Shown in pieces: positions 33,430 to 45,945 of a DNA stretch of 64,000 nucleotides. The DNA lies in NCBI GenBank assembly GCA_050084985.1, contig JBITNC010000002.1:9300001-9364000 (forward strand). Reading direction: 5' to 3'. The stretch comes from Nageia nagi (lineage: Eukaryota; Pinophyta). The notes under the pieces were generated by a model. It was not told the DNA's origin. It made no database searches and saw only the letters and a list, made by a program, of their open reading frames with translations. Numbering within the stretch: the stretch's first letter is position 1; each line of letters opens with the position of its first letter. The translations under genes were made by a program, and so were the position numbers.

Positions 33430-34850
33430 ATTAGATTCAAATACATTAGTTAGATAGTTTGTATTTTTTAATTCATATTTTGCTAAACATATCTCTTTAA
33501 TAACTCATTCAGTTCATTTTTTCATTTTATTTTCTAGTGTCCTAGTAGCAACATTGGGTAATCCATGTATTCTTATATATTTTTAAAGTATTATCAAACT
33601 CTTAAATAAGATTTATTATACCTTTACCCAATCAGTATGAAAGAAGCAATTGGTTCCTAATATAGATATAGACTTGCCACCCAAATTAAATTATTTCATG
33701 TAAAATATATTTTTGAGATCATATTCATATTTTTTAATATAATGAACATTCAAAGTTAAATATTTCATTATTAATTTCATTTATTCAAAATTTTAATCTG
33801 AGTTCATATTGCATGCACTAAGGTAGTTTCCAACATTATTAATGAATCTCTTAATAGTAGTGATGATGACTTCTCAATAAGGACTACTCTCAATTCTTGA
33901 AGATCATAAAGAATAATAATTGTAGGTATTATTATCTATACCTATAAATTTATTTTAAAGTTATTTGAAATGTATATCATGTTATCATGCTAATTCCCAA
34001 TGGTACATATGAAAAAGGGGACCCACAATGGTAACTCACTTGTGATGATCATTATTTTATAATAGTTCTTTTAATAGTTGGGGTATTAACTATTATCTAA
34101 ATATTCTTTTTTCTTCTTCAGTTAAGGTATTAATCCTCACCTTTATGTTCTATTTTATTTTTCCATTGAGGTATTAACTATCATCCCATTGGTATTTAGA
34201 GCATTAAGTACCTTCTTTTCTTATATGTTCTACTGATGCTTAAGGCATTAAGAATCACTTATACTTAAATGATTTACAATTCTATATATTATATTTATTT
34301 TACCTTTATTAGAACTATAGATGTATTCTATGAGATATATTATGTTTAGAAATGGTATTTTCTACTTATCATGTGAGTTTTTTCCTAGATTTATTTAATT
34401 CATTGAAGGATATCTTAGCACAAAATCAATGTTAAGAGGGGGTAAGAAATAATATTTAAAATTGGGTAAATAAAACTTCACCAATGATTATCCTAAGAGA
34501 GTATTATGTAGTCTCCAACATTATCCATAGTGACAAATATTCACCAATAGGCTAATATTAGGTTTTTAATGTTAAAATATTTCAAAAATATGGACCTCAG
34601 ATATTACATCATTTAGCTTGAATTTTTCAAGATAAAAATAAATTATGGGTTAACTCGCCAATATTTTATAATTTTTTTATAAAGATAAGTGCAAATAGCC
34701 ACCTATACCTCCTATAATTTTGTAAGAAATAACCTTGAAAATAAATAAAAACAATATTTTTCCCAATGAAATTTCCAATTATACCCTATATATAAAGTTT
34801 ATGAGATCGATTAGATATACCAACATTTCAAAGTTTCAAATTCTCTAAGA
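33430..34850 (+). other. Probable 3' region and worn LTR of the Gypsy remnant
   Basis: After the integrase stop come phrases GGTATTAACTATTATC, GGTATTAATCCTCACC, GGTATTAACTATCATC and GCATTAAGTACC (34080-34260), a diverged tandem series. TTAAGAGGGGGTAAG at 34431-34445 looks like a polypurine tract, so an LTR may start near 34441. No second LTR copy is in the window, so this stays tentative. Confidence 0.4.
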
Positions 34851-35240
34851 TGATCATTTGTGAGGGATTGTAGACACTCAAAAGTGCAATATTGAAGATG
34901 CATGCCTATGTTATATTGTAGATGCTCGATGAAGTGATATTGAATATGGTCATCAGTGTGGTATTGCAGATGCTTTTCAGTGTTGTATTGTGAATTCTCT
35001 TCAATGTGCTATTGCAAATGCTCATTAGTGTGGGATTGAAGATGCTTGTTAGTGTAGAATTGAATATGATCATTTGTATGGGATTGAAGATGCTCATTTG
35101 TGATACATTGGAGATGCTCATCTATGTAACATTACAGATGCTTGTTTGTGTAACATTGTATAGGCTCATCTATGCAACATTGCATATGCTCATATATGCA
35201 ACATTGTAGATGCTTGCCCATGGAGAATTGCAAACACTCA
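34850..35240. repeat. Tandem repeat cluster (a), about 30-bp units
   Basis: About twelve units with a consensus near ATTGNAGATGCTCATNTGTGTAAC follow each other, for example GGAGATGCTCATCTATGTAA. AGATGATCATTTGTG near 34849 links the unit to clusters at 38.5, 46.6 and 48.6 kb. Both strands read open through the units as repeated peptides; these frames are not genes. Confidence 0.8.
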
Positions 35241-35589
35241 TCAGGTAGAGTAATTGAACTGTAAGATGAACTTTAGAAGCTAACATTTTTAATTACATAT
35301 GACCATTTCTAAGATATTACAAATGCTCATTTGTGATTAATTGGAAATGCTAATCTTTGAGGAATGACACTCATTAGAAAATTGAAGGGAAATAAGTGGG
35401 ACAGTCCATTTGCAAAAAATTTAAAAAGTATTTCATGCACAGATAGGTGTTGCCATCTAGTAACATGATCATTATAGGTTCCTTTATACAATCACTTATT
35501 ACTTTACTTTTACACATCAATAGTTTAATTTTGGTTTAGTCATCATATGCTTAGAAATATGCTTGTAAGAAAATATAGTTGATCCCTAA
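35241..35589. other. Short spacer before the hAT gene
   Basis: Two more loose copies of the cluster unit occur near 35325-35365 (AAATGCTCATTTGTGATTAA). No gene or element end was recognised. Confidence 0.35.
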
Positions 35590-37258
35590 TTACCACTACA
35601 TGAGGATATTTTATAAAATACTATTGATCCTGATAAGCATCCAATTGAAGATATTTTTGAAAATACCATTGATCTTGATATGCCACAACTTGAATATATT
35701 TTTGAAAATATAGCTAATCTTGATATACCACCACTTGAAGATATTGTTGAAAACATTATTGATCTTGATATGCCACCACTTGATAATGATATGCATAATA
35801 ATGATATTATTTTGAATCATAAAAGCATATATTTTGTACCCAACCTAGTTGTTGTAGCTCCTAAAACTCCTATTAAAATTCATAATATTGAATCTAACAA
35901 AGATACAAAAAATTAACAAAAACCTAAATCTGCAGGTAGTGCTTCATAGAAAACTAAGAAAAAATAAAGTAATTGGTCTATTGGTAGATCATTTAAGGAA
36001 GAATGATCATCATGATTTTCATTCATTATTCCTATGATTCTTGAGAATGATGATCCACCAATATAATATAAATGCAATATTTGTTCATGGAAATTAAGAA
36101 GGGATCAAAAGATGCAACTTAAATATGACACAATTAAAAAACATAATGGAAAGGCATATATAAAAATACTATATCAAGATGGAACAATTAGAAAAAAAAT
36201 AGATAGTAAAAGATGAGACTAAATGTTTCCATAAGAAATATGAAATTGAATATAACAAGATGTTGGAAAAAAAAAACAAATTTGCAATCAAACTAGTGCA
36301 ACAATTACAGTGTAATACATAAAAACAAAAGAAAAAATATTAGTTTCAAAAAGTCTACAATTTGTAGTTATTTTTTATCTTCTAAAACAAGGTAGGCTAA
36401 TAACATATTTTTATGATCATAAAACACTTTTTGATTTAGGAGCTGTGCAACATCTATCAAGTTCTCATTAGTCTGATCGAAGTGGTTGGGAAATGGCAAA
36501 ATGTATTGCATTGGTCGAAAAAGAAGATTTAGTTGAAATTGTAAAAAAATCAAGATTCATTTCTTTATCAATTAATGAGGTAACTGCAGTAGATAGCACA
36601 TCTTGGGTATGCATATATGTTTACACATTTATTGAACATGTTAAACAACCCCATTTGCTAACAATACATAAAATGAAAGAAGCTTGTAACTCAAAAAACA
36701 TTTTCAATCTTGTTGTAAATAGTTTGAAAGAGATTGCTAATTTGGATGATGTAGAAATTGTGAGAAATCTAATATGTGTAGGTGCAAATGGTGCCTTAGT
36801 AATGCAAGGAAATAGAAATGAACTTTGTATTTGTATTCCAATATCAATTTCTCCATATATAATTCCTATTCATTGTATGGCTCATAGATTGAACCTTGCA
36901 TACAAACTAGTAACCATACATAATTATGTGGCCAAAGTGGAGGAATTGATAGATGAAGTGTATGCATACTTTTCAAAAAGCTCCAAAAGGAATATCGAAT
37001 TCTAACAATTTGGTCTTGGAAAATCTTATGGAAAAATAATGTTAAAACATATGGACACTAGATGGTTTTCAATGTTTAAAACTGCAAAAAGAGTATTTGA
37101 GCAATATAAATTTTTGAAAAGTTTTTTTATCAAAATAGAAGAGTTGTTGATAAAGCCAAGGATTTATTGTATCGCATGACATAATTAGAAATGTTGTTAA
37201 TATTATGTGGAATGATACCAATGTTATATGAAATGAACAAATTGATCAAGATGGCTTA

Positions 37259-37320
<62 letters not shown>

Positions 37321-38350
37321 AATTGATTTTGTAAGTGAAAGGAAATAGGTATGTTGGACTATTAATAGGTTGTATGAAATAAATTTTACAAATCCATTAT
37401 TTGAGAATTGGAATTTATTGACAAATGTAAAAAACCTAAAGTTTTTTTTAAGATTCAATATTGTTGACAAACTTTGTATCAGTGTCAATGATATAGATAT
37501 TCCTCTATATTTTTTCAAAAGATAGGATGTAGTGTCATCTACTAAAATTGATTTTGAGCAAGTTCCTGTAATGCCTATCAAATTTAAAAGAATTTTGCAG
37601 GAATCAAGGATTAAGCTTAGAGACATTTCAAATACATTAACAAAAGAAATTAGAGAAAGATTTCATAGAAATGATTTGATTGAAGCTATGGATGTGGTGA
37701 ATTTAAATTTTTGAAATCTGATATAGGATTACAAAAATACAAGTCATTTTTTTAATAAATATATGGAGAATATAGTAAATCATTTTGGAAGAACTATTAA
37801 AGTAAATGGTATTGAGATAAAAGGAATTCTAGACAAAAAGGATTTGATTTAACAATATGAAACTTTTGGCTTGATAATGGTTGGTTAGTGTAAAGAATTA
37901 TTGAATGCATTAGAGCCTAGTTCTATAACATGATCATGAAAAGAATTGTATCCAAGTAGTATGCTATGAGATTCAATGTCAGAGTATTTTAATTTATACA
38001 AACTCTATTAGATAATAATTTTGGGTTTCATGGAAGATGAAAGGGTTTTTAGTGCTTTGGAGTATGTTGAATAAAAAATACAAAATAGATTAAACAAAAA
38101 TCTTGAAAGTTATTTTTGAATTTATGTCTCATATCATACGCTGAAAGGCTTTCCTTATGATAGAGCAATAGAGTTATGGAAATCATTGAGTGAGAGAAGG
38201 GGAGTAAATCAAAAATATGGAAAGGAAGATGAGGATATCTTCATAGATCACATTTTGAATGTCTCAGAAGATTTAGATGCATTCACTAATGGAGCTGGGT
38301 CTCTAATAAACATGTTCCAGCTACCACATGAGTCAATTTTTATACTATGA
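35590..38350 (+). pseudogene. hAT-family transposase pseudogene
   Basis: Acidic head: about three 19-residue repeats with FENIxxLDIPPLED (35640-35790). A zinc-finger-like block CNICSWKLRRDQKMQLKYD with IKKHNGKAY lies near 36070-36150. The best block, 36493-37005, has SRFISLSINEVTAVDSTSWV, RNLICVGANGALVMQGNRNE, IIPIHCMAHRLNLAYKL and EELIDEVYAYFSKSSKRNIE, then MDTRWFSMFKTAKRVFEQYK (37047). This matches plant and animal hAT-like proteins related to the zinc-finger 862/DUF4371 group (LSaDEvT, GaDGa.vmqG, iHCmaHR.nLa, kTRW.Sml.p). The C-terminal dimerisation region near 38030-38110 reads EDERVFSALEYVE. Frameshifts, stops and an (AT)n run at 37259-37320 break it. hAT enzymes cut and move elements with 8-bp target duplications; ends were not found. 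Confidence 0.8.
37259..37320. repeat. (AT)n microsatellite inside the hAT pseudogene
   Basis: About 60 bases of almost pure AT dinucleotide, with one phase change (AATATATA), interrupt the transposase reading between 37250 and 37320. Confidence 0.95.
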
Positions 38351-38526
38351 CTTATAATGTAATTTGTTAGGAATTTCATGGATTTTTCATTGTGTGGATG
38401 AAAGTGAATATTATTTTTAAACAATGTTATACAAATATTGTATTCCATATTTGTTAAGTTAGATTAAATTATTTATAGTTATTCTAATCTCTTTGATGAA
38501 TGCATACATCTTGAATCTTGATTCTT

Positions 38527-38735
38527 AACATAGATAATCATCAGTATCTTGACACAGATGATCGTCACTATATTAACACAAATAATCATCAATGTATTGA
38601 CACAAACATGTCAATAAACTGATAATTATCTATGTCAATACATAGATGATCATCTGTGTCCTTAAATAGATGATCATCTGTATCTTGACATAGATGATCG
38701 ACTGTGTTAATACATTGAAGATCTTCTACATTTTA
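38527..38735. repeat. Palindromic repeat cluster (b)
   Basis: About seven units of roughly 30 bases contain (A/T)GATGATC(A/G)TCNNTGT, including CATAGATGATCATCTGTG and TAGATGATCATCTGTA. The core AGATGATCATCT is its own reverse complement. The cluster lies 180 bases after the hAT reading ends and 700 bases before the 3' end of gene X. Confidence 0.82.
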
Positions 38736-38922
38736 AATTACATACAAATGCTATCATTCAAAGAAACTACTTGGCCAAATATTGCATGAGTACACTAATA
38801 TTAATCTAAAAAATAAGTTACCATTCTAATTTTTATAAACTTTAAATATAGTTGCTAATGCAAAAGCTATCATTTAAAATACATATGTATGCAAACATAC
38901 AATAATTAAGAACATAATTTTT

Positions 38923-39335
38923 CATACTGAAAATGCTTTTGTTCATGAGTCATGGGTATTACTATTCATTTTAATAGTTCAATGTCTTACCATAATCATT
39001 CAAAAATACTAGTTTAAATCACATATTTATGCAAACAAAACATACTAAAAAAATATTTGCTCATACTTATGTAAACATTCAATTTCTAACAATAATTGTA
39101 ATGATTAAAAAATTATATACTTTTTCATACCAAAAATACTTTTGTTCATGAGTCATGGGTATTACTATTCATTTCAATAGTTCAATGTTTTACCACACTC
39201 ATTCAAAAATACCATTTTAAATCACATATTTATGCAAATGAAATATATTTAAAAAATATTTTCTCATACTTATGTGAACATCCAATGTATAACAATACTT
39301 GTAATGATTCAAAAAATACTTACTTGCATTATCAA
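38923..39335. repeat. Tandem duplication, period 203 bp
   Basis: TTTGTTCATGAGTCATGGGT with TATTACTATTCATTT occurs at 38938 and again at 39141. The following text, including AAATCACATATTTATGCAAA, also recurs at the same spacing. The two copies remain about 85-90 percent alike by eye. Confidence 0.85.
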
Positions 39336-39440
39336 TAATGCCACAACATCAAACAAGTACAATAAGTATTTCTAAATTAAAAACAATTTGTAAAGGTTTT
39401 TTATGAAAAAGTATCAAACATCCAAATTCACACTTCATGT

Positions 39441-39803
39441 TTAAATTTGAAATACTATCTTTTGAATAATATCTTCAACATTCTCATGAATCTCATCACT
39501 TTGTTTTTTAAGAGTAGGATCTTTAGCAAATGTAGGTTGGGATGTTGATTCCAACTCTATTGTTATCAATACTTCTCTTTGTGTAGTATCCAATGTCTGT
39601 AGTAAGTTTCTCAACTATTTTCCTCCATTCTCTTCTAATGTCTCTATAGCTTCAATCTCCTCATTTTTCTTCATCAGAATGTGGTAATCCATATTATACT
39701 CCTTTATTATTAATTTTAGTATGTTATTATCCTTTAAAGCTTTAAAGATCTTCTCCTTCTTCGTAGATGCATTAAACATGATCTTCCTTAACTTTTCAAC
39801 TTA
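39441..39803 (-). pseudogene. Gene X, last exon (coiled-coil tail)
   Basis: After a pyrimidine-poor acceptor (TTTTTTAAG, near 39804) the minus-strand frame reads VEKLRKIMFNASTKKEKIFK, then EYNMDYHILMKKNEEIEAIE and, past one TAG, LLQTLDTTQREVLITIELES, ending at TAA 39443-39441. The charged heptad-like pattern suggests a coiled coil. It follows the exon ending at 39936 by an intron of about 130 bases. I do not recognise the family. One stop (at ...ENGGK) marks it as a pseudogene, or the exon choice there may be wrong. Confidence 0.45.
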
Positions 39804-39935
39804 AAAAACCAATTTATTTACTTATTTTTTCAAGTTATCAAAGTTGGAATGAAAAATAAAACAAAGATGATAATTAGATATGAAAATTGATATAAAATAA
39901 GAAAATGAAAATGAAATTGCTCACAAAATTCTTAC

Positions 39936-40378
39936 GTCTACTACTTCTTTTGCATCTTTGGCAATTTCCACCTTTTGCATATCAATGTTCCAAGAGTTGT
40001 AATAGGCTTGGGTTTTGGAATCTAAATTTTCTAACTTGGTTCAAATATGATTTATGTCAATATTAGCATACAAGGAAGCCAATTTTGTCTTTCCTAATGT
40101 GAAGACTTAAAAATATACCACAAGCTTCTTTGGAGAATTTTCCAACTCTAAAAATAGCTTATCCCTCTTCTTATAGTTTGCAAACCTCTAATTGATCTCT
40201 TTGAATAATAATTTTGTACAAAATTCCCACATCTTTGCTCTAAGAATGTAAGGAAGAATAAAATTTTTGATTATTGCCTCCATATTCAAGTAATTTAAAA
40301 TATCAACAAAAATAGAGGGATCTAAATATTCCTCCTCTTCTTCATCTTCTTTTATGGTTGCAATTCTAGTCATGGTAT
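39936..40378 (-). pseudogene. Gene X, exon part downstream of the element E insertion
   Basis: The frame reads MTRIATIKEDEEEEEYLDPS from 40373, then FVDILNYLNMEAIIKNFILP and, past a TAG at a likely Gln codon, RFANYKKRDKLFLELENSP, later KLENLDSKTQAYYNSWNIDM. It ends at a good splice donor GAC|GTAAGA (39936/39935). Three stops interrupt it. The reading is in phase with the exon part on the other side of element E (45946-46249) once the element and one copy of its 5-bp duplication are removed, so these are halves of one exon. The function is unknown; the composition (acidic run, then helices) suggests a nuclear protein. Confidence 0.5.
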
Positions 40379-40383
40379 GTTGT

Positions 40384-40787
40384 TGATATGATGTTAAAAT
40401 TATGAAAAAGGGAAATATTGCAAAAATAAAATGAAAATTGATTTGAAATAAGAAAATGACAACTATCTATTGGAAATAATAGAGCATGTGTTGGTAAATA
40501 GAACTCGAAATAGCATCAAATAAAAGATAAGGATAGGATTTTACTAAATAGTAATAGAATCATAGGCTGCTTCGAGGGGGCTACCTCCTTACAACTCCAA
40601 AGGAGAAAAATAATGTTAAATATGCCCTTCTCCACACACTTTTATCTATTTATAATAAAGTAACCCTAACCCTAATAGTAATGCAAAATCAAACCTTGCC
40701 CTTATAATCATAATATTACAATATAGGCTGACAATTTAATAAAATACTAATACTAACACTAAAATGTTAGGATGTGGGATCCTAACA
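40384..40787 (-). repeat. 3' LTR of Gypsy element E
   Basis: On the minus strand it runs from TGTTAGGATCCCACATCC to CATCATATCA. A TATAAATA box reads on the minus strand at 40654-40647. It is preceded on the minus strand by the purine-rich AAGAGAAGTGGCA tract (40800-40788). Confidence 0.92.
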
Positions 40788-40817
40788 TGCCACTTCTCTT
40801 GGGATGAAGCTTTTTCC

Positions 40818-43790
40818 TCAAAGCTTGAAGTGTGGAAATTGTTGCTATAGTTGATGAAGGATCTCCCATGTTGCATCTTCTGGTGCCATGCCTTGCCACT
40901 GCATAAGGACTTCTATGATGGAGCAATTATGAAGCTATCATGAGCGTTGATCTAAAACTTCCTTAGGTACAACTACCATTGATCCATCCTCTACCAACTT
41001 AGGTAATTATGTCTAAACCTGAACCTCTGATCCAACCACTTTCTTGAGGCAAGAGATATGAAACACTAGGTTAATCTTAGAAGAAGCAGAAAGCTCTAAT
41101 TTGTATGTAGCTAGGCCAATACATTGTAACACCTTGTAAGGATCATAAAACTTTGGGGCCAATTTTTAAGGGCCTTTTAGTTTTAAGGATTTCTAGTGAT
41201 AAGGTTGCAGCCTCAAAAAGACCATGTCATATATCTAAAACTCCCTTTCCACATGTTGCTAATCAGCCTATTATTTCATATGATGTTGGGATATCTAAAG
41301 GTTATCCTTGACCAAATGAAGAATATCATCTTGAGTAACTAAAGCTTAATCAACTACTTGAACTTTATTGGTACTTACAACATACGAGGTGACTATTGGT
41401 GGAGCTTGACCATACACTGCTTCATAGAAGGTCATTTTGTTGGTAGAATGATAAGATGTATTATACCACTACTTGACTAAGGAAAGCTATCATACCCAAT
41501 GCACAGGTTGTGTTGAATCAAAAGAACATAAATATGTTTTCAAGCATTTATTGATAATTTTAGTCTAACCATCAGTTTGTGGGTGATATACTAAGCTCAT
41601 ATTTAGTTGGGTACCTTGCAGTTTAAAAAGCTCTTACAAAAAATGACTTGTAAAAGTGGGATCATGATCACTAACAATCATCTTTGCCATGCCATGAAGT
41701 TTGAAATTTGTATCCAATAATAATTGTACCACTATCACTACTTTTTAGGGATGAGCCAATGAACCAAAATGAGCATATTTAGATAATCGATCAACCACCA
41801 CTAGAATAACTGATTACCATGAGATTTAGGAAGGCCTTCAATGAAATCCATTGAGATATTGATCCATGTACAGGTAGGTATGGGGAGAGGTTGAAGGAGT
41901 CCTAGAGTACCCACTAGCTCACTCTTTTATCTTTGACACACATCATAAGCTACCACAGACTGCTTGATATCCAATTTCATACCTATCCAATAGAATGATT
42001 GTGCCACTTGCTTATAGGTTTTTAAAAATCCTTCATGTCCTAATGTAGGTGTGGAATGCAATTCGACAAGTATTTTTGATTTACATTTTGAAGGAGATGG
42101 TAACAAAATTCGACCTTTGAATCTCAAAATACCATCATGCCATGTATGGTGTGGTTTACTCATGGGGTCTTGAGTGATTTGTTTTAGTAATTCTTGGGTG
42201 GAGCTATCCTCTATCCACTCTTATTTAACTTTGTCAAACCATTAAGGAATAGAAGATGAAAGAGCTTGCAACGTTACTTGATCTTTAGATTTTCTAGACA
42301 AAGCATCGGTAACCACATTCTCCTTACCTTTATAGTATACTATCTCATAATCATATGCCAATAGTTTGGTCACCCATTTTTATTGTTCATGCATAGAAAT
42401 GCATTACTCAATAAAAAAGTTCAAACTATGATGATCTATGAGGATGATGAAATGGTAACTAATGAGATATGGTCTCCAATGTTGAACTGCATGAATGATG
42501 GTAAGCATTTCTTTTTCATAAGTGGATTTGCCCAAATTTTTTCCAAAGAGTGCTCTATTAGTGAATGCCAAGGGTGCCCTTATTGCATTAATACTACCTC
42601 GATTCCTACTCCATAAGCATCACTTTCTATCATAAAGGTTTTAGAAAAGTCTAGCATTGCTAATATTGAGGTGGTACACATCACCTCCTTGAGCTTAATG
42701 AAAGCTACCTCAGCTTGAGGGGACCATTGGAAAGCATTCTTTTTCAACAACATGGTTAGAGGTACTACAATCTTGCCATAATCCTTCACAAATTTTTGAT
42801 AATAGCTTATCAACCCTAAGAATCCTAGAAGACTTTTTAAATATTTAGGAATAGACCAGTTTTGCATGTCAGTAATCTTTTGTGGATCCACCTTAACTCC
42901 CTCTTCAGATATAACATGGCCTAAGTAGTCAATTTCCCTCTTATCGAATGAACATTTTGATTTTTTTGCATATAGCTAGTGTTCCTTCAAGATTTGTAGG
43001 GTTTGGTCAACATGTGCCACATGTTCCTACCATGTCTTACTATAGATCAAGATATCATCAAAGGAAACTAAAATGAACTTCCTGAGGAATGGATGAAACA
43101 CCTAATTCATTAAACTTTGAAATGTGGATGGAGCATTTGTTAAGCCAAAAGGCATGACTAGGAACTCATAATGGCCCTCATGGGTGTGAAATGCAATTTT
43201 TGGTATATCCTTCTCCTTGAGACGAATTTGGTGAAACCCAAATCGTAGGTCCAACTTGGAAAAATATCTTGCCCCATGCAGTTCATCCAATATTTCATCA
43301 ATGATTGGGATAGAAAATTTGTTCTTGATTGTAATTTTGTTGAGGGCCTTGAAATCCACACACATATGCCATGAACCATATTTCTTATGAACCAATATAA
43401 TTGGAGAAGAATATGGGTTTATCCTAGGTCAGATTACTCCTACATCCAACAATTTGTTAACCAATTTTTCAATTTTATTTTTTTGTAAGCAAGGATATCA
43501 ATAAGGATGAATGTTTAGTGGGTGACTTCCTAGCACCAACTAGAGAGCATGATCATCATCACTGGGGTGGTAAGCCCATTGGTTCCTCAAAGGTACTTGA
43601 ATACTTACTTAAGATGGGTTGCATATCCTTAGGCTCTATGATTTTAGATTTGGTGATTGATAAGGAGTGTAACTATGCCAAGATCCCCTTTCCAATTTTT
43701 TGTAGGATCTTTTCCATGCGATTTGAGCTCATAATTTGTATAGATCCACCCTATAATTCCTCCTCACTAGGAGCATTAGCATCAAGCAAA
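40818..43790 (-). pseudogene. pol: pol of Gypsy element E (RT-RH-IN-chromodomain)
   Basis: Reverse transcriptase (43395-43102) has [40 protein letters not shown] and [20 protein letters not shown]; the YxDD motif sits in a broken stretch near 43055. RT end and RNase H (42891-42400): MDPQKITDMQNWSIPK, GFLGLISYYQKFVKDYGKI, FSKTFMIESDAYGVGIEVVL. Integrase H2C2 zinc region at 42163-41927 (WHDGILRFKGRILLPSP, LHSTPTLGHEGFLKTYK) ends with VCQR where CxxC is expected. The core follows to 41390, broken by stops. Chromodomain at 40970-40850: KEVLDQRS, IIEVLMQWQGMAPEDATWE. The frame ends at TGA 40820-40818. Confidence 0.88.
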
Positions 43791-44751
43791 TATAACTTTT
43801 ATTATGTACAATGATGACCATGAACAAATTTCTCATCATAATTATAGCATAATCCCTTCTTTTGACATTCTTCCATTTCCTCCCATGTTAACTTCTTAGT
43901 TTGCATTATGCAATTCAATGGTGGGGCACTTGTGTTATTAAAGGAATGGGAAATATTATGTGTTTTGGTGAATGGAGGTCTTGCATTTCATTGATGAGCA
44001 TTGGCTTTATCTTCAGCAAGTTTTGCCAAGGTAATAGCATCCATCATAGTTTTGGGATTAAACATTTTGACCTCTGGTTTAATTTCTTCCTTTAAGTCAT
44101 TGATAAAATAACTTGTGAAAAATGCATCATTCAATCCCTCTATGTGATTTACCAATTTCTCAAACTAATTTTTGTATTCTTTAACTATGGTAGTTTGATG
44201 TGGCTTGGTTAATGCCCCTATGAAATCCTCATACTAGGACCAAAATGGATCAATAATTTTTAAGTGAATTCACCCCATGATGGAGTAGGATGCATCTTTG
44301 AGTACCACTGGTGCCATTGGAGAGCCTCATAGTCCAAATGAAAAGATGCCATGTGCACCTTCAAATCCTTTGTGATTTGGTTCAATGTGAAATACTGTCC
44401 ATCCTTATAAATACAACCAGTGGGATTATCTCCATCAAATTGAGGCAAATCTAATTTGGTTGTGCATGGAAGAATGAAACCACCTTATTGGCTCTGAATA
44501 TTATGATGATACCCTTATTGATTTCTTGATTTCCTTGATTGCTATGAACTAGATGCATTATTGGTATGACTAAGACTTAGTTGAAAACTATCACATTTAC
44601 TATCAAGGGTCTATATTTTGATTTGTATTTATCAGATTTCTAGCCTAAATGTACTGGTAAGTGTATCTACCATTTATTGGATCATAGTTTGAAAGGTCAT
44701 CATAGTAGGATCAACTTGTGCTATTGTTTGGGATCTTGTTTTAGATGCCAT
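43791..44751 (-). pseudogene. gag: gag of Gypsy element E
   Basis: ATG at 44751-44749 begins MASKTRSQTIAQVDPTMMTF. The capsid region near 44460-44260 has LDLPQFDGDNPTGCIYKDGQ and MASFHLDYEALQWHQWY, matching the Gypsy gag core (lpkFdG.dP..Wi...e.yF...........a...l.G.A..Wy.w). A worn zinc knuckle GLCYNYDEKFVHGHHC lies near 43840-43795, with one Cys changed to Tyr. Three or more stops occur. Copy F has the same start at 56816, which supports this choice. Confidence 0.82.
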
Positions 44752-45522
44752 TTCTAGAAATTGCTATTTCTAAAGCTGATATTTTTAGAAATTGCTAGTT
44801 TTAGAAACTGCTATTTTTAGAAGTGCCCAAAAAAGTATGGGTGTAATATATCAAAATGATCAACTCAAAAATATGATCACAATGGGCTAGGTATCCTGAT
44901 GATGATTTTTGAACCCTTGAACTCTTTTTTTACGTCTATGGGTTTATCTACTTTTGTTAAAAATTGTTGAAATGGTCTAGATTTTTAGTTATTTGGCTTT
45001 GAAGTTTTTGCTGCCTTTGAACTACTATTTTTGATAGCTCTAGAAAATTACATCTCATACATTCTACTTCTTGAATCAAGGTTTTTTGTGTAAAGGAATG
45101 ATTCTAGGGTAAGGATTATCTGCTTTATAGGCTTGTCTAAACACCCCTCCTATCCAACTTTCACAAGGAAAGAGGTTGCAAAGATGGTTTCTATGATAAG
45201 TAACTTTTCAGGAACATTTGCTGGTGCACTACAGTTTATAGACAGTTGACACAACTTCGTACCTAGTTTTAGTTTATAGCCTAGATAGTCTCTGATATAC
45301 CTTTTGATATGTGGAGTCCAATTTCATGTAGGGTTCTATTTGAAGCCTAGGTATTGGTGTAGAGTTTTTTGCACCTCACTTCACACATAGCTTTATGGGC
45401 AATTATGCTCAGCCAAAAATGATAGATCCTTTTGGATATTTTAAAACCCCTTGTACAAGGTTTCTAGCTTAGACCTCTAAAAATATTTATTTTTTTCCTA
45501 CAATAGAATGGCCTTGGAAAGA

Positions 45523-45534
45523 GCTCTGATACTA
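45523..45534 (-). other. Primer-binding site of element E (tRNA-iMet type)
   Basis: The minus strand reads TAGTATCAGAGC two bases after the 5' LTR end, one base off the complement of initiator tRNA-Met (TGGTATCAGAGC), the same change as in Copia element A. Confidence 0.88.
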
Positions 45535-45536
45535 GA

Positions 45537-45940
45537 TGATATGATGCTATAATTATGAAAAAGGGAAATATTGCAAAAATAAAATGAATATTGATTTGAA
45601 ATAGGAAAATGACAACTATCTATTGGAAATAACAGAGCATGTGTTGGTAAATAGAACTCAAAATAGCATCAAATAATAGATAAGGGTAGGATTTTACTGA
45701 ATAGTAATAGAATCATAGGATGCTTCAAGGGGCTAGCTCCTAACAAATCCAAAGGTGAAAAAATAATGTTCAAGATGCTTTTGTCTACACACTTCTATCT
45801 TTTTATAATAAACTACCCCTAACCCTAATAGTAATGCAAAATCGAGCCCTACCTTTACAATCACAATATTACAATATAGGCTAATAATTTAATAAAATAC
45901 TAATAATAACACTAAAATGTTAGGATGTGGGATCTTAACA
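45537..45940 (-). repeat. 5' LTR of Gypsy element E
   Basis: Same ends and length as the 40384-40787 copy. Its TATA region is altered (CTTTTTATAATAAAC on the plus strand), which would weaken the promoter. It borders the GTTGT target duplication at 45941-45945. Confidence 0.92.
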
Positions 45941-45945
45941 GTTGT

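Larger units (their letters stand above)
40384..45940 (-). mobile_element. Complete chromodomain Ty3/Gypsy retrotransposon E (5.56 kb)
   Basis: Two 404-bp LTRs (5' at 45537-45940, 3' at 40384-40787 in minus orientation) begin TGTTA and end in CATATCA. A 5-bp target duplication, GTTGT on the plus strand, stands at 40379-40383 and 45941-45945. The primer-binding site follows the 5' LTR. The gag-pol order ends with a chromodomain, which defines a chromovirus; such domains steer integration to marked chromatin. The LTRs differ at very roughly 35-40 positions by eye, so the insertion is old. A second copy (F) is at 53.3-57.5 kb. The coding region has many stops. Confidence 0.93.

Noticed and set aside
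43518-43814. Plus-strand 98-codon ORF inside element E
   Set aside because: Antisense to the pol linker of element E; the matching stretch in copy F is not kept as an open frame.
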